Origin: Streptomyces toyocaensis
GTDB taxonomy: Bacteria; Actinomycetota; Actinomycetes; Streptomycetales; Streptomycetaceae
NCBI RefSeq assembly: GCF_000725125.1
Contig: NZ_JFCB01000034.1
Location: forward strand, 1 to 64,000
Reading direction: 5' to 3'
Length of the DNA: 64,000 bases
The position numbers and the translations under genes are program-made. The stretch's first letter is position 1, and every line of letters starts with the position of its first letter. This document shows positions 18,636 through 26,301 of this stretch, in pieces. The notes under the pieces were generated by a model that was not told the DNA's origin, did not search any database, and was given only the letters and a program-made list of their open reading frames with translations.

Positions 18636-19201
18636 CCGGCTCGGATCGCCTCCCCGCTCAGAACGGTCTGCACCCCAAGTACCGGGTTGAGAGGTTCCAC
18701 GAGTTCTCTGGTGGCGACGACCACGAGGCGGGCGGGTGCATCACCCTCCAGCAACCCGCTCACGTACTCGATGGCCTCTGCGGGCGAGAGCACAGGCAGC
18801 CTCTGGCGCAATGTCCGCACAGCATGCATGCGTCCGCGTGTAGGCGCCATTTCGCGGAGCACATCGTGTAGATCGTCCACCGCGGTGCGCACCGGGAGCC
18901 CACGTATCCGGGCTCGGTAGTCGTCCTCCCATGCCCCGGTCACCGCGGAGACGACGCCGACCTGGTGCAGTCCCCCGTCGACACGGTCGACTAGGTACGG
19001 CCCATTGCCTGCGAGCATGAACTCCGGATTCCGAGTGCGCACGAACTCCTCGGACGTCCAGGAGACGATCCACACCAGTTCGTGCTCCTCGACGTCCACC
19101 ACAGCCATGCGCAGTGCCTCCGCACTCGCAGCCCGCCACCTCTGATAGTCGCGTTCGAGTTGTTCCTCAACGGCCCGAACGGCGGCTTCTCGCTCGATCA
19201 C
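18617..19201 (-). CDS. YrhB-domain (immunity protein 35-like) protein
   Basis: 194 residues from GTG 19201; the longer open frame to 19390 is Arg/Ser-rich and not protein-like. It begins 'EREAAVRAVEEQLERDYQRW' and has 'WIVSWTSEEFVRTRNPEFML', 'GNGPYLVDRVDGGLHQVGV', the beta-rich pattern of YrhB/Imm35 immunity proteins. The C-terminal part (about 95-194) is an extra segment with 'LHDVLREMAPTRGRMHAVRT'. Immunity proteins neutralise cognate toxins, but no toxin gene is intact here; the upstream region holds a decayed gene. Confidence 0.65.
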   Translation of the reverse strand: MIEREAAVRAVEEQLERDYQRWRAASAEALRMAVVDVEEHELVWIVSWTSEEFVRTRNPEFMLAGNGPYLVDRVDGGLHQVGVVSAVTGAWEDDYRARIRGLPVRTAVDDLHDVLREMAPTRGRMHAVRTLRQRLPVLSPAEAIEYVSGLLEGDAPARLVVVATRELVEPLNPVLGVQTVLSGEAIRAGQRPEG

Positions 19202-19334
19202 GCCTGCAGCATTCCGCACGGGACCGGCCCCGGCCAGTGATTTCCCGCGGCCTGTAGAGCCACGTAGGGACAGCTGCCTGAGCTCCTTGCCCAGGAATAC
19301 GGCAGCCGCGAAACAAGTGCTCTGCGCCAGTACG

Positions 19335-19580
19335 CCCGCGCGTCTTCTTCTCGGGACGCCAATTGACGAGATCCGCCTCGGACAGCTCACGCTCCGCGCG
19401 GCCGGTATCGAGGGCGGCCTGGAACTCCTCGGCGGGGTTGCCCTCCCACTCCTCGTCGTACTCGCCGTACCACTGGTGCACTCAGGGCAGCACCTCGCGC
19501 AGACCGGCGAGCGGCGGCACGAAACGGGGGTCGTCCTTGGCCCAGCCGCCGGTCTCGACGCGGCTCAGTGAACTATTCAC
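19335..19580 (-). pseudogene. Remnant of a gene C terminus, resembling PglX-type methyltransferase tails
   Basis: Two segments in one frame separated by a TGA (19482-19484): upstream 'TGGWAKDDPRFVPPLAGLRE', downstream 'HQWYGEYDEEWEGNPAEEF' followed by 'LSEADLVNWRPEKKTRG'. Together they look like the last 70 residues of a large protein. The pattern resembles, from memory, the C-terminal tail of BREX-2/Pgl adenine methyltransferases (PglX), but this is uncertain. No start or upstream part is present, so it is a broken piece. Confidence 0.4.
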
Positions 19581-20236
19581 AGGGCGTGATCCGGGATTTA
19601 CGCTGCCCAGTCGGTTGATCGCACGCCATCCGTCCCGTTGGTGCGGTGTGACCGCAGGGGGATGGCGGCTCTGGGGAGGGCCGCCGGGCGGACGGCAGGT
19701 CGCCGTACGTGCGGATCAGCGCCAGGTGGGGGCGTGACGGGCAGCGCCGGGAACGGCCGGGTCGGCAGGCAGCCGGCGAAGAGCGGGAACAAGCGGAGCA
19801 GGACCGGGATGCCGCTCTCCCCGCAGGAGGAGGAACTGCGGCGCCTGCGCGCACAGTGGAACCTGGCACGTGCCCGCGAAGCCGAACGGCGGCGCAACGG
19901 ACCGGACGCCGCTCCGGTCAGGGCCGAGAAGTCGTCGAGCCGTCCTCGTCCAGGCCGGTGAAACCGGTGGGCCGGCGCACGAAGAAGGCTTCGGCCGCCA
20001 CCCCGGTCAAGGCCGGGAAACCGTCGAGCCCATCCGCGCCCGGCTCCGGGAAATCGTCGAAGGCGAGCCGGAAGGAGAAGGCCCGGGCACCGCCAGCTAC
20101 ACGTGTCCCGACGACACGATCGTCCTGCTGACCGCCTCAAACGACCGATCGCCTACACCACCGGAAGGGACGTGACCGTGGGCGGCTGTCGTTCGGGCCG
20201 TGCCTGAGTCATCGTGACGCCATGGCGAAGGCCGTG
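19581..20236. other. Gene-poor stretch
   Basis: About 650 bases with no convincing gene. One short plus-strand frame, 19809-19961 ('MPLSPQEEELRRLRAQWNLA' then a basic end, 50 residues), looks helical and could be a small protein or a relic; its ribosome site is poor. Around 19930-20070 imperfect repeats of a GTGAAACCGGTGG-like unit occur. It probably represents decayed DNA within the island. Confidence 0.4.
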
Positions 20237-20689
20237 TCAGGGCTGATGGTTTCCGGAGATCACCGCGATTTTCCAGACGGAGGTTCCGCCGGTCACCTGG
20301 ATGGTGAGGTGCTGGGGCTTTTCGTCCTCGTAGACGACGCCCACGGTGCCAACCCCGTTGCATGTGACCGGGTGGGGGTTGCTGCTGTCACGGTCCACGA
20401 TCGAGACCTTGCCTTTGCCCTCGCACGCCGCGTAGAGGGTGTAGGCGCCTTCCCGCGGGGTGAATGCGGGCAGTTCCTGGTCCTTATTGCCGGTGGTCTC
20501 GGCTATCAGGGTCTGCGCGTTCTTGGGCAGGTCCAGGCTGGGCGGCTGTGTGGTGGGTGTCTGTGTGGGTTTGCCGGAGGAAGCGGTCGGAGCGGGAGGG
20601 CTCGGACGCTTCGCCTCGGGCTCGTCGGAGCAACCTCCGGCGAGGAACAGTGTGGCCACGGCGGCAGCGGTGAGTGCGGAGCGACGCAA
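20237..20689 (-). CDS. Putative lipoprotein
   Basis: 150 residues from TTG 20689 with a GGAGA ribosome site. A short signal peptide ends in a lipobox-like 'FLAGGCSDE', placing the lipid on Cys20, followed by a Pro/Thr/Ser-rich linker (to about residue 55) and a small beta-rich domain with two Cys ('LYAACEGKG', 'PVTCNGVG') that may form a disulphide. Likely attached to the outer face of the membrane. Function unknown; similar lipoproteins are common in Streptomyces. Confidence 0.78.
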   Translation of the reverse strand: MRRSALTAAAVATLFLAGGCSDEPEAKRPSPPAPTASSGKPTQTPTTQPPSLDLPKNAQTLIAETTGNKDQELPAFTPREGAYTLYAACEGKGKVSIVDRDSSNPHPVTCNGVGTVGVVYEDEKPQHLTIQVTGGTSVWKIAVISGNHQP

Positions 20690-20750
20690 CGGGGTCTCCC
20701 GGGAGTGGGGGGCGGGAGCCCGGCCCTGGTGTCAGAGCCGGGCGCGAGGG

Positions 20751-21014
20751 CTAGCGAATTCTCCAGCCTTCGCGGTAGGGGGCCCAGACGGTCATGTACT
20801 GCTTGTGGGACTTCTGGCAGGCGCTGCCGCGATGGTACTTGTACCCGTAGACCTTTTCCTTCATGATTCCGTAGTCGCCGTACACGATGCTCTTCGGGGG
20901 AACATCTCCGCTGGTCTCGACGCCGATCTCCGAGGTCCAGCTAACCGGGCAAACCGTCGAAATGTAATGGCTGATCTTCGCGTCGAGAAACCTCAAGTTT
21001 CTCTCAGGGGGCAT
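20751..21014 (-). CDS. Hypothetical protein next to the insertion element
   Basis: 87 residues, rich in Tyr, Lys and Ile ('KVYGYKYHRGSACQKSHKQY', 'MTVWAPYREGWRIR'), with lower G+C and less G/C at third positions than its neighbours. Family not recognised. The ATG at 21014 has no ribosome site and an in-frame TAA lies just two codons upstream, so it may be a 5'-damaged gene, ending 88 bases from the left repeat of the insertion element. Confidence 0.5.
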   Translation of the reverse strand: MPPERNLRFLDAKISHYISTVCPVSWTSEIGVETSGDVPPKSIVYGDYGIMKEKVYGYKYHRGSACQKSHKQYMTVWAPYREGWRIR

Positions 21015-21102
21015 CGGTTACCAATTCGACAATGCGCTGTAGGAGTTCCGTCTTCTATAAAGAGCGGCCATGGCGGACGACCGGGCCGGCCTCACACCGA
21101 CC

Positions 21103-21122
21103 CAGTGAGCCTTTTCCAACCT
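21103..21122 (+). repeat. Left terminal inverted repeat of the element
   Basis: CAGTGAGCCTTTTCCAACCT, identical to the complement of 23847-23866. Confidence 0.9.
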
Positions 21123-21369
21123 GACGGTGCTCGTCGCGTGTTATGACTGAGCGCTTCAGATGGCGGATGAGCGCTCTGGTCGGCGGGGCTGAGTACTTCG
21201 GTTGGCGAGCGGTACGGCGGGAATGGACTCGGCTGAGGTGTGACGGCCAACAGTCGGCGGTCCGGGTACCAGGTATACGCCGGTTCTGTCCTCCCGCAAC
21301 GTCATCGTCTCAAAGATGCCGCCGGGCTGATCGACCAGTTGCTCACACGTGTCCATCCCGGAGACGGAG

Positions 21370-22071
21370 TCATGGGGTTGTCCCGGCACCCGCCGCTTTC
21401 CCCGCAGGCTGGTCACCCCATGCTGAGTGGGCGATCAGGTCGTGCCAGTCGGGCAGTGTGCCTTCCGGCAGATGGCGGCGCAGTACCTGGCCGGGAAAGC
21501 TCAACGGGCTGGCCTTGGCCGGGTTCTCCAGGGCCTGCGCGACGATCGCGTCGGTGATCGCATAGGCCAGGTCGTCCCGGGGGAATGCGGCGTGGACACG
21601 GTCCGCGAAGCCTGGCGGCAGTTGCTCCCCGCCGCGTCCCAGCACGTCAACGGCGGCGCCTGCCTGGGTCAGCGCTACTTCCGGACCCTTGCGGTGCGCA
21701 ATCCCGTCCGATGTGTGCAGCGCGATGGCGTCCCACACCACCGCGACCCGCGCCTCGTCTGCCCCGTGTTCCCGCAGGAACCGGGCGGCCAGGTCGGCCC
21801 CGTCCACCTCGAACCGCTGGCCTCCGTTGCCCTGCTCGCACAGGCCCAGATCGTGCAGGACGCAGCCCAGGAACACCACCTCGTCGTCGTAGTCGGCGCC
21901 GGGCCGCAGTCCCTGCAGGTCGGCCAGGGCGCGGGCGAACAGATAGCTGCGCACGCTGTGCCGGTACAGGAAGCCGGGCTCGGCGTCCGCGACGAAGCGC
22001 AGCGCACGTGAGGTCAGCTCGGTACGCGGCAGGTCGAAGTCCGCACACGGGTCGGGGAGGGAAAGGTCCAC
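21370..22071 (-). CDS. HD-domain protein (cyanamide-hydratase-like hydrolase)
   Basis: 233 residues from GTG 22071, with GAGGAG 7 bases upstream. The HD motif set is present: His in 'LYRHSVRSYLFA', His-Asp in 'GCVLHDLGL', a further His in 'RFLREHGAD' and 'AIALHTSDG', consistent with a metal-dependent HD hydrolase of the cyanamide-hydratase-like group. Substrate unknown. It is divergent from the GlxA-type regulator, 96 bases apart, which suggests the regulator controls it. Both lie between the repeats of the insertion element. Confidence 0.85.
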   Translation of the reverse strand: MDLSLPDPCADFDLPRTELTSRALRFVADAEPGFLYRHSVRSYLFARALADLQGLRPGADYDDEVVFLGCVLHDLGLCEQGNGGQRFEVDGADLAARFLREHGADEARVAVVWDAIALHTSDGIAHRKGPEVALTQAGAAVDVLGRGGEQLPPGFADRVHAAFPRDDLAYAITDAIVAQALENPAKASPLSFPGQVLRRHLPEGTLPDWHDLIAHSAWGDQPAGKAAGAGTTP

Positions 22072-22167
22072 AGTGGGCTCCTCAGACGGTCGGGGATGCT
22101 CCGATCCTGTGGCAGCTCCAGCCTCCCGGACAGTGGCTGGAATGCCAGCATGCGCTAACTTCTAGCC

Positions 22168-23124
22168 ATGTCGGTCATCGCCATCCTTGCTCTCGACGGC
22201 GTCCTGCCCTTCGAGCTGTCCATACCCGGCCAGGTCTTCGGCACGGCCAACGAGGTCGCCGCCACCCGGCACTACCAGCTGCGAGTGTGTGCCCCCAACC
22301 CGACCGTCACCACCTCACCGGAACACGGAGCGTTTCAGATCCAGGTGCCGTACCGACTGGACGCCCTCACGGAGGCGGACACCGTCATCGTCCCCGCCCA
22401 CGCCGGCTTCCTCGACCCTCCGCCCAACCTCGTGGTGACGGCCCTGCGCGACGCGGCAGCCCGCGGCGCCCGCATGGCCTCGATGTGCGTCGGCGCGTTC
22501 ACACTCGCCGCCACCGGTCTACTCGACGGGCACAAGGCAACCACGCACTGGCAGTACGCGGACGAACTAACCCGCCGCCATCCGCGCGTGGCCGTGGACA
22601 GCGGTGTCCTGTTCGTCGACAACGGCGACCTGATCACGTCAGCCGGCGTCGCCGCAGCGCTGGACCTGTGCCTGCACCTGGTCCACCGCGACTTGGGCGC
22701 GGACTGTGCGGCGGCTACCGCACGTCGCACCGTGATGCCGTTGCAACGCGACGGTGGGCAGGCCCAGTTCATCGAGCCGTCCCAGACTGCGGCGACCGGC
22801 ACCACCCTGCTGAGCCCGACACTGCACTGGATGGCCGGCAACCTGCACCGCCCGCTCACACTGGCAGATATCGCGGGTCACGCGGCGATGAGCGTGCGCA
22901 GCCTCAACCGACACTTCCGCGCGCAGACGGGCACCACGCCGCAGCAGTGGCTGCTGCGCGCTCGCGTCCGCCGCGCCCAGCAACTCCTGGAGACGACCGA
23001 CCTCCCGGTCGAGCGCATCGCCGACGCGAGTGGCTTCGGCTCCGCAGTGACGCTGCGCCATCATTTCGCCCGTGTGGCAGGCACGTCACCGCACGCGTAC
23101 CGCACTGCGTTCCAAGCACGGTGA
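22168..23124 (+). CDS. GlxA-family transcriptional regulator (DJ-1/PfpI domain plus AraC HTH)
   Basis: 318 residues. Residues about 3-185 form a DJ-1/PfpI-type amidotransferase-like domain ('MSVIAILALDGVLPFELSIP', 'ASMCVGAFTLAATGLLDG' with the nucleophile-elbow Cys, 'DNGDLITSAGVAAALDLCLH'). Residues about 215-318 are a double HTH of AraC type ('LTLADIAGHAAMSVRSLNRH', 'IADASGFGSAVTLRHHF'). Such regulators respond to small metabolites through the N-terminal domain. It is transcribed away from the HD-domain gene, its likely target. The stop at 23124 lies 12 bases from the start of transposase homology. Confidence 0.93.
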   Translation: MSVIAILALDGVLPFELSIPGQVFGTANEVAATRHYQLRVCAPNPTVTTSPEHGAFQIQVPYRLDALTEADTVIVPAHAGFLDPPPNLVVTALRDAAARGARMASMCVGAFTLAATGLLDGHKATTHWQYADELTRRHPRVAVDSGVLFVDNGDLITSAGVAAALDLCLHLVHRDLGADCAAATARRTVMPLQRDGGQAQFIEPSQTAATGTTLLSPTLHWMAGNLHRPLTLADIAGHAAMSVRSLNRHFRAQTGTTPQQWLLRARVRRAQQLLETTDLPVERIADASGFGSAVTLRHHFARVAGTSPHAYRTAFQAR

Positions 23125-23135
23125 CGCCCAACGCG

Positions 23136-23847
23136 AGTCGCACCTTGCGGTGCCTGGCCGGACACCTCGCCGTCCGGCGAGGGGAGGTCGGGACCCGGTG
23201 GCGGCGGCTCACCACCGGACGGCAGGCCCTCCTCGCCCTGGCGCATCTGCGGTGCGGTGACACCTACGGCCGGGTTCGGTATCGGCATCGCCACCGTGTA
23301 CCGCTACATACGCGAGGCAGTCGAAGTGCTGGCCGCGCTTGCGCCCACCCTGGCCGAGGCGATGCGTGTCGCACGGACCAAGGCGTTCGTGATCCTCGAC
23401 GGCACCCTGCTGCCGATCGACCGGATCGCCGCCGACACCCCGTACTACTCGGGGAAGCACAAGCGCCACGGCATGAACATCCAGGTCCTCACCGATCCGT
23501 TCGGGCGCCTGCTGTGGGCTTCGCCCGCGTTGCCAGGCTCCACGCACGATCTGACCGCCGCCCGCACCCACGGGATCGTCGAGGCTCTCGCCGCCGCCGA
23601 CCTCAAGTGCTGGGCGGACAAGGCATACCAGGGCACCGGCCGCCCGGTCCGGGTGCCCTTCCGCGGACGCCGCCTCAAGCGGTGACAGCGGCGGCACAAC
23701 AGCACACACGCCAAGATCCGCTGCCTCGGCGAACGGGTCATGGCCACCCTGAAGGACTGACGGCTTCTGCGAAAACTCCGCTGCAGCACCAACCGCATCA
23801 CCTCGATCGTCCAGGCCGTACTCGTCCTCCATCACACATCAGCGTGA
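23136..23847 (+). pseudogene. IS5/IS4-type DDE transposase, broken
   Basis: Homology starts at 'SRTLRCLAGHLAVRRGEVGT', is shifted near 23264-23270 (small deletion), and continues in the next frame as 'GFGIGIATVYRYIREAVEVL', 'FVILDGTLLPID', 'HGMNIQVLTDPFGRLLWASP', 'LKCWADKAYQGTG'. Two TGA codons interrupt it (23683-23685 and 23758-23760), each where Trp (TGG) is expected, before 'RLLRKLRCSTNRITSIVQAV' and the final stop inside the right repeat. The normal N terminus is missing. Nonfunctional. Confidence 0.88.
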
Positions 23848-23866
23848 GGTTGGAAAAGGCTCACTG
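23847..23866 (-). repeat. Right terminal inverted repeat of the element
   Basis: AGGTTGGAAAAGGCTCACTG, the exact complement of 21103-21122. It overlaps the stop codon of the transposase relic. Confidence 0.9.
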
Positions 23867-23933
23867 ATCCGGCGAGAACGCTGGGGTAGAAGGTCGAGCG
23901 ACGACCGGCTTACCCACGTGATGTCAGCCGGTG

Positions 23934-24095
23934 TCCAGGCCGTCGACCAGGCGGTTGAGGAAGCGGGTGAAGGTGGCCTCGGGGGTGAGGGTGCGGCCGG
24001 GGGCGGCGAGGGCCTCGGCGAGTTCCGGGTGGTGGCCGTCGGCGGCGACGGCGGCCAGGTAACGGGCCTCGGCCGCTGCCCGGTCCGAACCGGCT
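23934..24095 (-). pseudogene. C-terminal fragment of a TetR-family regulator
   Basis: Read on the minus strand: 'DRAAAEARYLAAVAADGHHP', 'ELAEALAAPGRTLTPEATFT', 'RFLNRLVDGLDTG' and TGA (23934-23936). This is the typical C-terminal helix pair of a TetR regulator. The DNA-binding half is absent: at about 24090-24105 the sequence switches directly to the 3' part of a cocE gene on the other strand. Confidence 0.7.
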
Positions 24096-24102
24096 GCGCC
24101 GG

Positions 24103-24894
24103 GCCGGGTGCGGCACCGCCCTGCTCATCGGCCCCTGGACCCACACCTCCGCCCTGCAGCAGGGGTGGCCCGGGGTGTTCGCCGAGAGCCTCGCCTGGCT
24201 GCGCGCCCACCTCTGCGCCGACCCGTCCGGCCTGCGTCCCACCGCGGTGCGCGTGCACATCGGCGGCGAGAACGCCTGGCGCGACCTCGACGACTGGCCG
24301 CCGGCCCCCGCGGCCGTCCCGTGGTATCCCACCGCGGAGGGGCATCTCACCCGGCAGGCCGCCACGGACCCCGTGCCGCTGACGACGTTCCGCTACGACC
24401 CGGCCGACCCCACCCCGTCCCTCGGCGGTCCCCTGCTCTCCCGCGGTGCCGGCCCACGCGACAACGGCACCCTGGAAGCGCGGGCCGACGTCCTGACCTT
24501 CACCGGCCCGCCCCTGGCCGAACCCGTGGACGTCCTGGGCCCGGTATCCGCACGGCTGAGCATCTCGACGGACACCGGGCACGCCGACGTCTTCGCCCGC
24601 CTGTGCGACGTGGACGCGGCGGGCCGCTCCGTCAACGTCTGTGACGGGCTGGGCCGGGTCCGGACGACCGGAGACGCTCCCTCGCAGGTCACCGTGGAGA
24701 TGAGCGCCACCGCCCACCGTTTCGCCGCCGGCCACCGCATACGCTGGCAGATCAGCGGAGGTGCCCATCCCCGCTACGCCCGCGGTCCCGGCACCGGCGA
24801 GGCACCGGCGGACGCCACCACGTTCACGCCGGTGCGCATCACCCTTCACGCGGACTCGGCACTGAGCCTCCCCCAGAGGGCCGCGCGCGCGTAA
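24103..24894 (+). pseudogene. CocE/NonD-family hydrolase, 3' part only
   Basis: The frame is open from about 24103 and reads 'LLIGPWTHTSALQQGWPGVF', the end of the alpha/beta-hydrolase domain with the catalytic-His 'PWTHT' motif, then a complete PepX C-terminal jelly-roll ('TALRVHIGGENAWRDL'-like 'TAVRVHIGGENAWRDLDDWP', 'GPVSARLSISTDTGHADVFA', 'FAAGHRIRWQISGGAHPRYA'). The N-terminal half with the nucleophile Ser is missing. A GTG at 24175 could be annotated as a start for 239 residues, but the product would lack the active site. It abuts the TetR fragment. Confidence 0.82.
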
Positions 24895-24934
24895 TTCGCT
24901 GCGGGCGGGGAGCGAGCCGTCCTACTGTGGCGCC

Positions 24935-25468
24935 GTGACGACGCAAATGATCATTCTCAACGGCGGGTCCAGCTCGGGGAAGTCCGGGATCGTGCGGTGT
25001 CTGCAGTCCGTACTGCCGGATCCCTGGCTGGCGTTCGGTGTCGACTCGTTCATCGACGCGATGCCGGTGAGGCTGCAGGCGTCGGACGCCGGGCTCGGCA
25101 TCGCGGAGGACGGCACGGTGAGTGTCGGGGCGGAGTTCCGGGCACTGGAGGCGGCCTGGACGGAGGGCATCGTGGCGATGGCCCGCGCGGGCGCCAGGAT
25201 CGTCGTCGACGACGTGTTCCTCGGCGGGGCGGCCTCCCAGCAGCGGTGGCGGAAGGCTCTCGACGGGGTGGACGTGCTCTGGGTCGGCGTCAGGTGCGAG
25301 AGTTCGGTCGCCGCGGCCCGGGAGGTCGCGCGGGGGGACCGGGTTCAGGGCATGGCCGCGCAGCAGGCGGACGTGGTGCACGAGGGGGTGTTCTACGACC
25401 TGGAGGTGGACACCACACACACCGAGTCCCTGGTGTGTGCGCGCACCATCGCCGCCCGCGTCGGTTGA
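24935..25468 (+). CDS. Chloramphenicol 3-O-phosphotransferase-like kinase (CPT family)
   Basis: 177 residues, the same length as S. venezuelae CPT (178). The Walker A motif 'NGGSSSGKSGI' (about 9-19) and 'FGVDSFIDAMP' with the Asp that serves as catalytic base in CPT are present. The conserved 'IVVDDVFLGG' and 'VRCESSVAAAREVARGDR' follow. CPT phosphorylates chloramphenicol; homologues without that activity are common, so resistance is possible but not shown. GTG start at 24935, 40 bases after the cocE relic. Confidence 0.83.
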   Translation: MTTQMIILNGGSSSGKSGIVRCLQSVLPDPWLAFGVDSFIDAMPVRLQASDAGLGIAEDGTVSVGAEFRALEAAWTEGIVAMARAGARIVVDDVFLGGAASQQRWRKALDGVDVLWVGVRCESSVAAAREVARGDRVQGMAAQQADVVHEGVFYDLEVDTTHTESLVCARTIAARVG

Positions 25469-25487
25469 CCGGCGGAGCCCCGCCGGG

Positions 25488-26195
25488 TCAGAGTTCCGTC
25501 GGCTCCAGCGCCCCCAGCCGCGCCATCAGCCCCAGCCGGTCGTACTCCCACCAGCCCTCGACGATCTTGCCGCTGTCGCCGAAGCGGAAGATGGTCGTGC
25601 CCGTCATGGAGACGTCCTTCCCCGTCGCCGGGATGCCGAGGAAGTCGGCCCTGTGGACGGCCTTCCAGTTCCACCGGGTGCACACCCGGTCGCCCTCGGC
25701 GATCTGGTCCTCGACGCGGAAGGTGAAGTCGAAGCCGCCGCGCCACTCGTCCAGGTCGCGCCGGAGGTGGTCCAGGCCGAGCACGTCCTGCTCGTTGGCC
25801 GGATCGTGGCCGTGGTAGTGCTCCTCGACCAGACCCGTCAGCGGGGACAGGTCGTCCGAGGTGACCGCCACCTCGAAGAAGCGCCGCGCCGTGTCCGTGT
25901 TCAGCTGGGCGTCGCGCACCACGTCCAGGTCGGTGAAGGTGGGCACCTCCTCGCAGAGCGCCACCATGTCGCGGAAGATCCTGTCGGTCTCCGGGAGCTG
26001 CGAGTTCCGCATCGCCTCCTCGTAGGACGGGAACTCCACGATCTCGACGACGTGCGACGCGTCCGAGCGGTCCCTGCCGACCACCGCGTGCGTCGCCGTC
26101 CTCTTCCCCTTGGTCTGCTCGACCCACCGGTCCATGAGCTGGTCCATCTCCTCGAACCGGCTCGTCTTGCAGTCGATCAACTGTACGAAGGTCAT
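25488..26195 (-). CDS. Ester-cyclase/SnoaL-like protein
   Basis: 235 residues, ATG 26195 after GGAGGCG. The N-terminal part (about 1-95) resembles an antibiotic-biosynthesis-monooxygenase-like alpha/beta barrel ('VVEIVEFPSYEEAMRNSQLP'), and the rest (about 100-230) a SnoaL-like NTF2 fold ('EEHYHGHDPA', 'DFTFRVEDQIAEGDRVCTRW', 'GTTIFRFGDSGKIVEGWWEY'). Polyketide cyclases and ester cyclases share this fold, but the substrate cannot be told. Convergent with the CPT gene. Confidence 0.82.
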   Translation of the reverse strand: MTFVQLIDCKTSRFEEMDQLMDRWVEQTKGKRTATHAVVGRDRSDASHVVEIVEFPSYEEAMRNSQLPETDRIFRDMVALCEEVPTFTDLDVVRDAQLNTDTARRFFEVAVTSDDLSPLTGLVEEHYHGHDPANEQDVLGLDHLRRDLDEWRGGFDFTFRVEDQIAEGDRVCTRWNWKAVHRADFLGIPATGKDVSMTGTTIFRFGDSGKIVEGWWEYDRLGLMARLGALEPTEL

Positions 26196-26301
26196 GATGT
26201 TCGCCTCCGGCCACCTGGGTCCGGGTTGGTCCTGTCGGCACCCATTTTCCTCCGGAGGGCGGGCCGCGTCCCGCCGTGGTGGAGCGGCCGCCCCGCCGCC
26301 C

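Larger units (their letters stand above)
21103..23866 (+). mobile_element. IS5-like element with passenger genes between matched terminal repeats
   Basis: A 2.76-kb segment bounded by a perfect 20-bp inverted repeat: 21103-21122 and 23847-23866 (CAGTGAGCCTTTTCCAACCT and its complement), followed inward by one mismatch and 3 more matches. The right third is an IS5/IS4-type transposase pseudogene. Between the left repeat and the transposase lie an HD-domain gene and a GlxA-type regulator gene, which are not normal IS parts. I see no target duplication. The transposase is broken, so the element cannot move by itself. Confidence 0.75.

Noticed and set aside
21585..23867. 760-codon plus-strand frame through the insertion element
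   Set aside because: Mostly Arg/Pro-rich shadow of the HD and GlxA genes. Only its last part (about 23136-23265) carries real transposase sequence, used in the pseudogene call.
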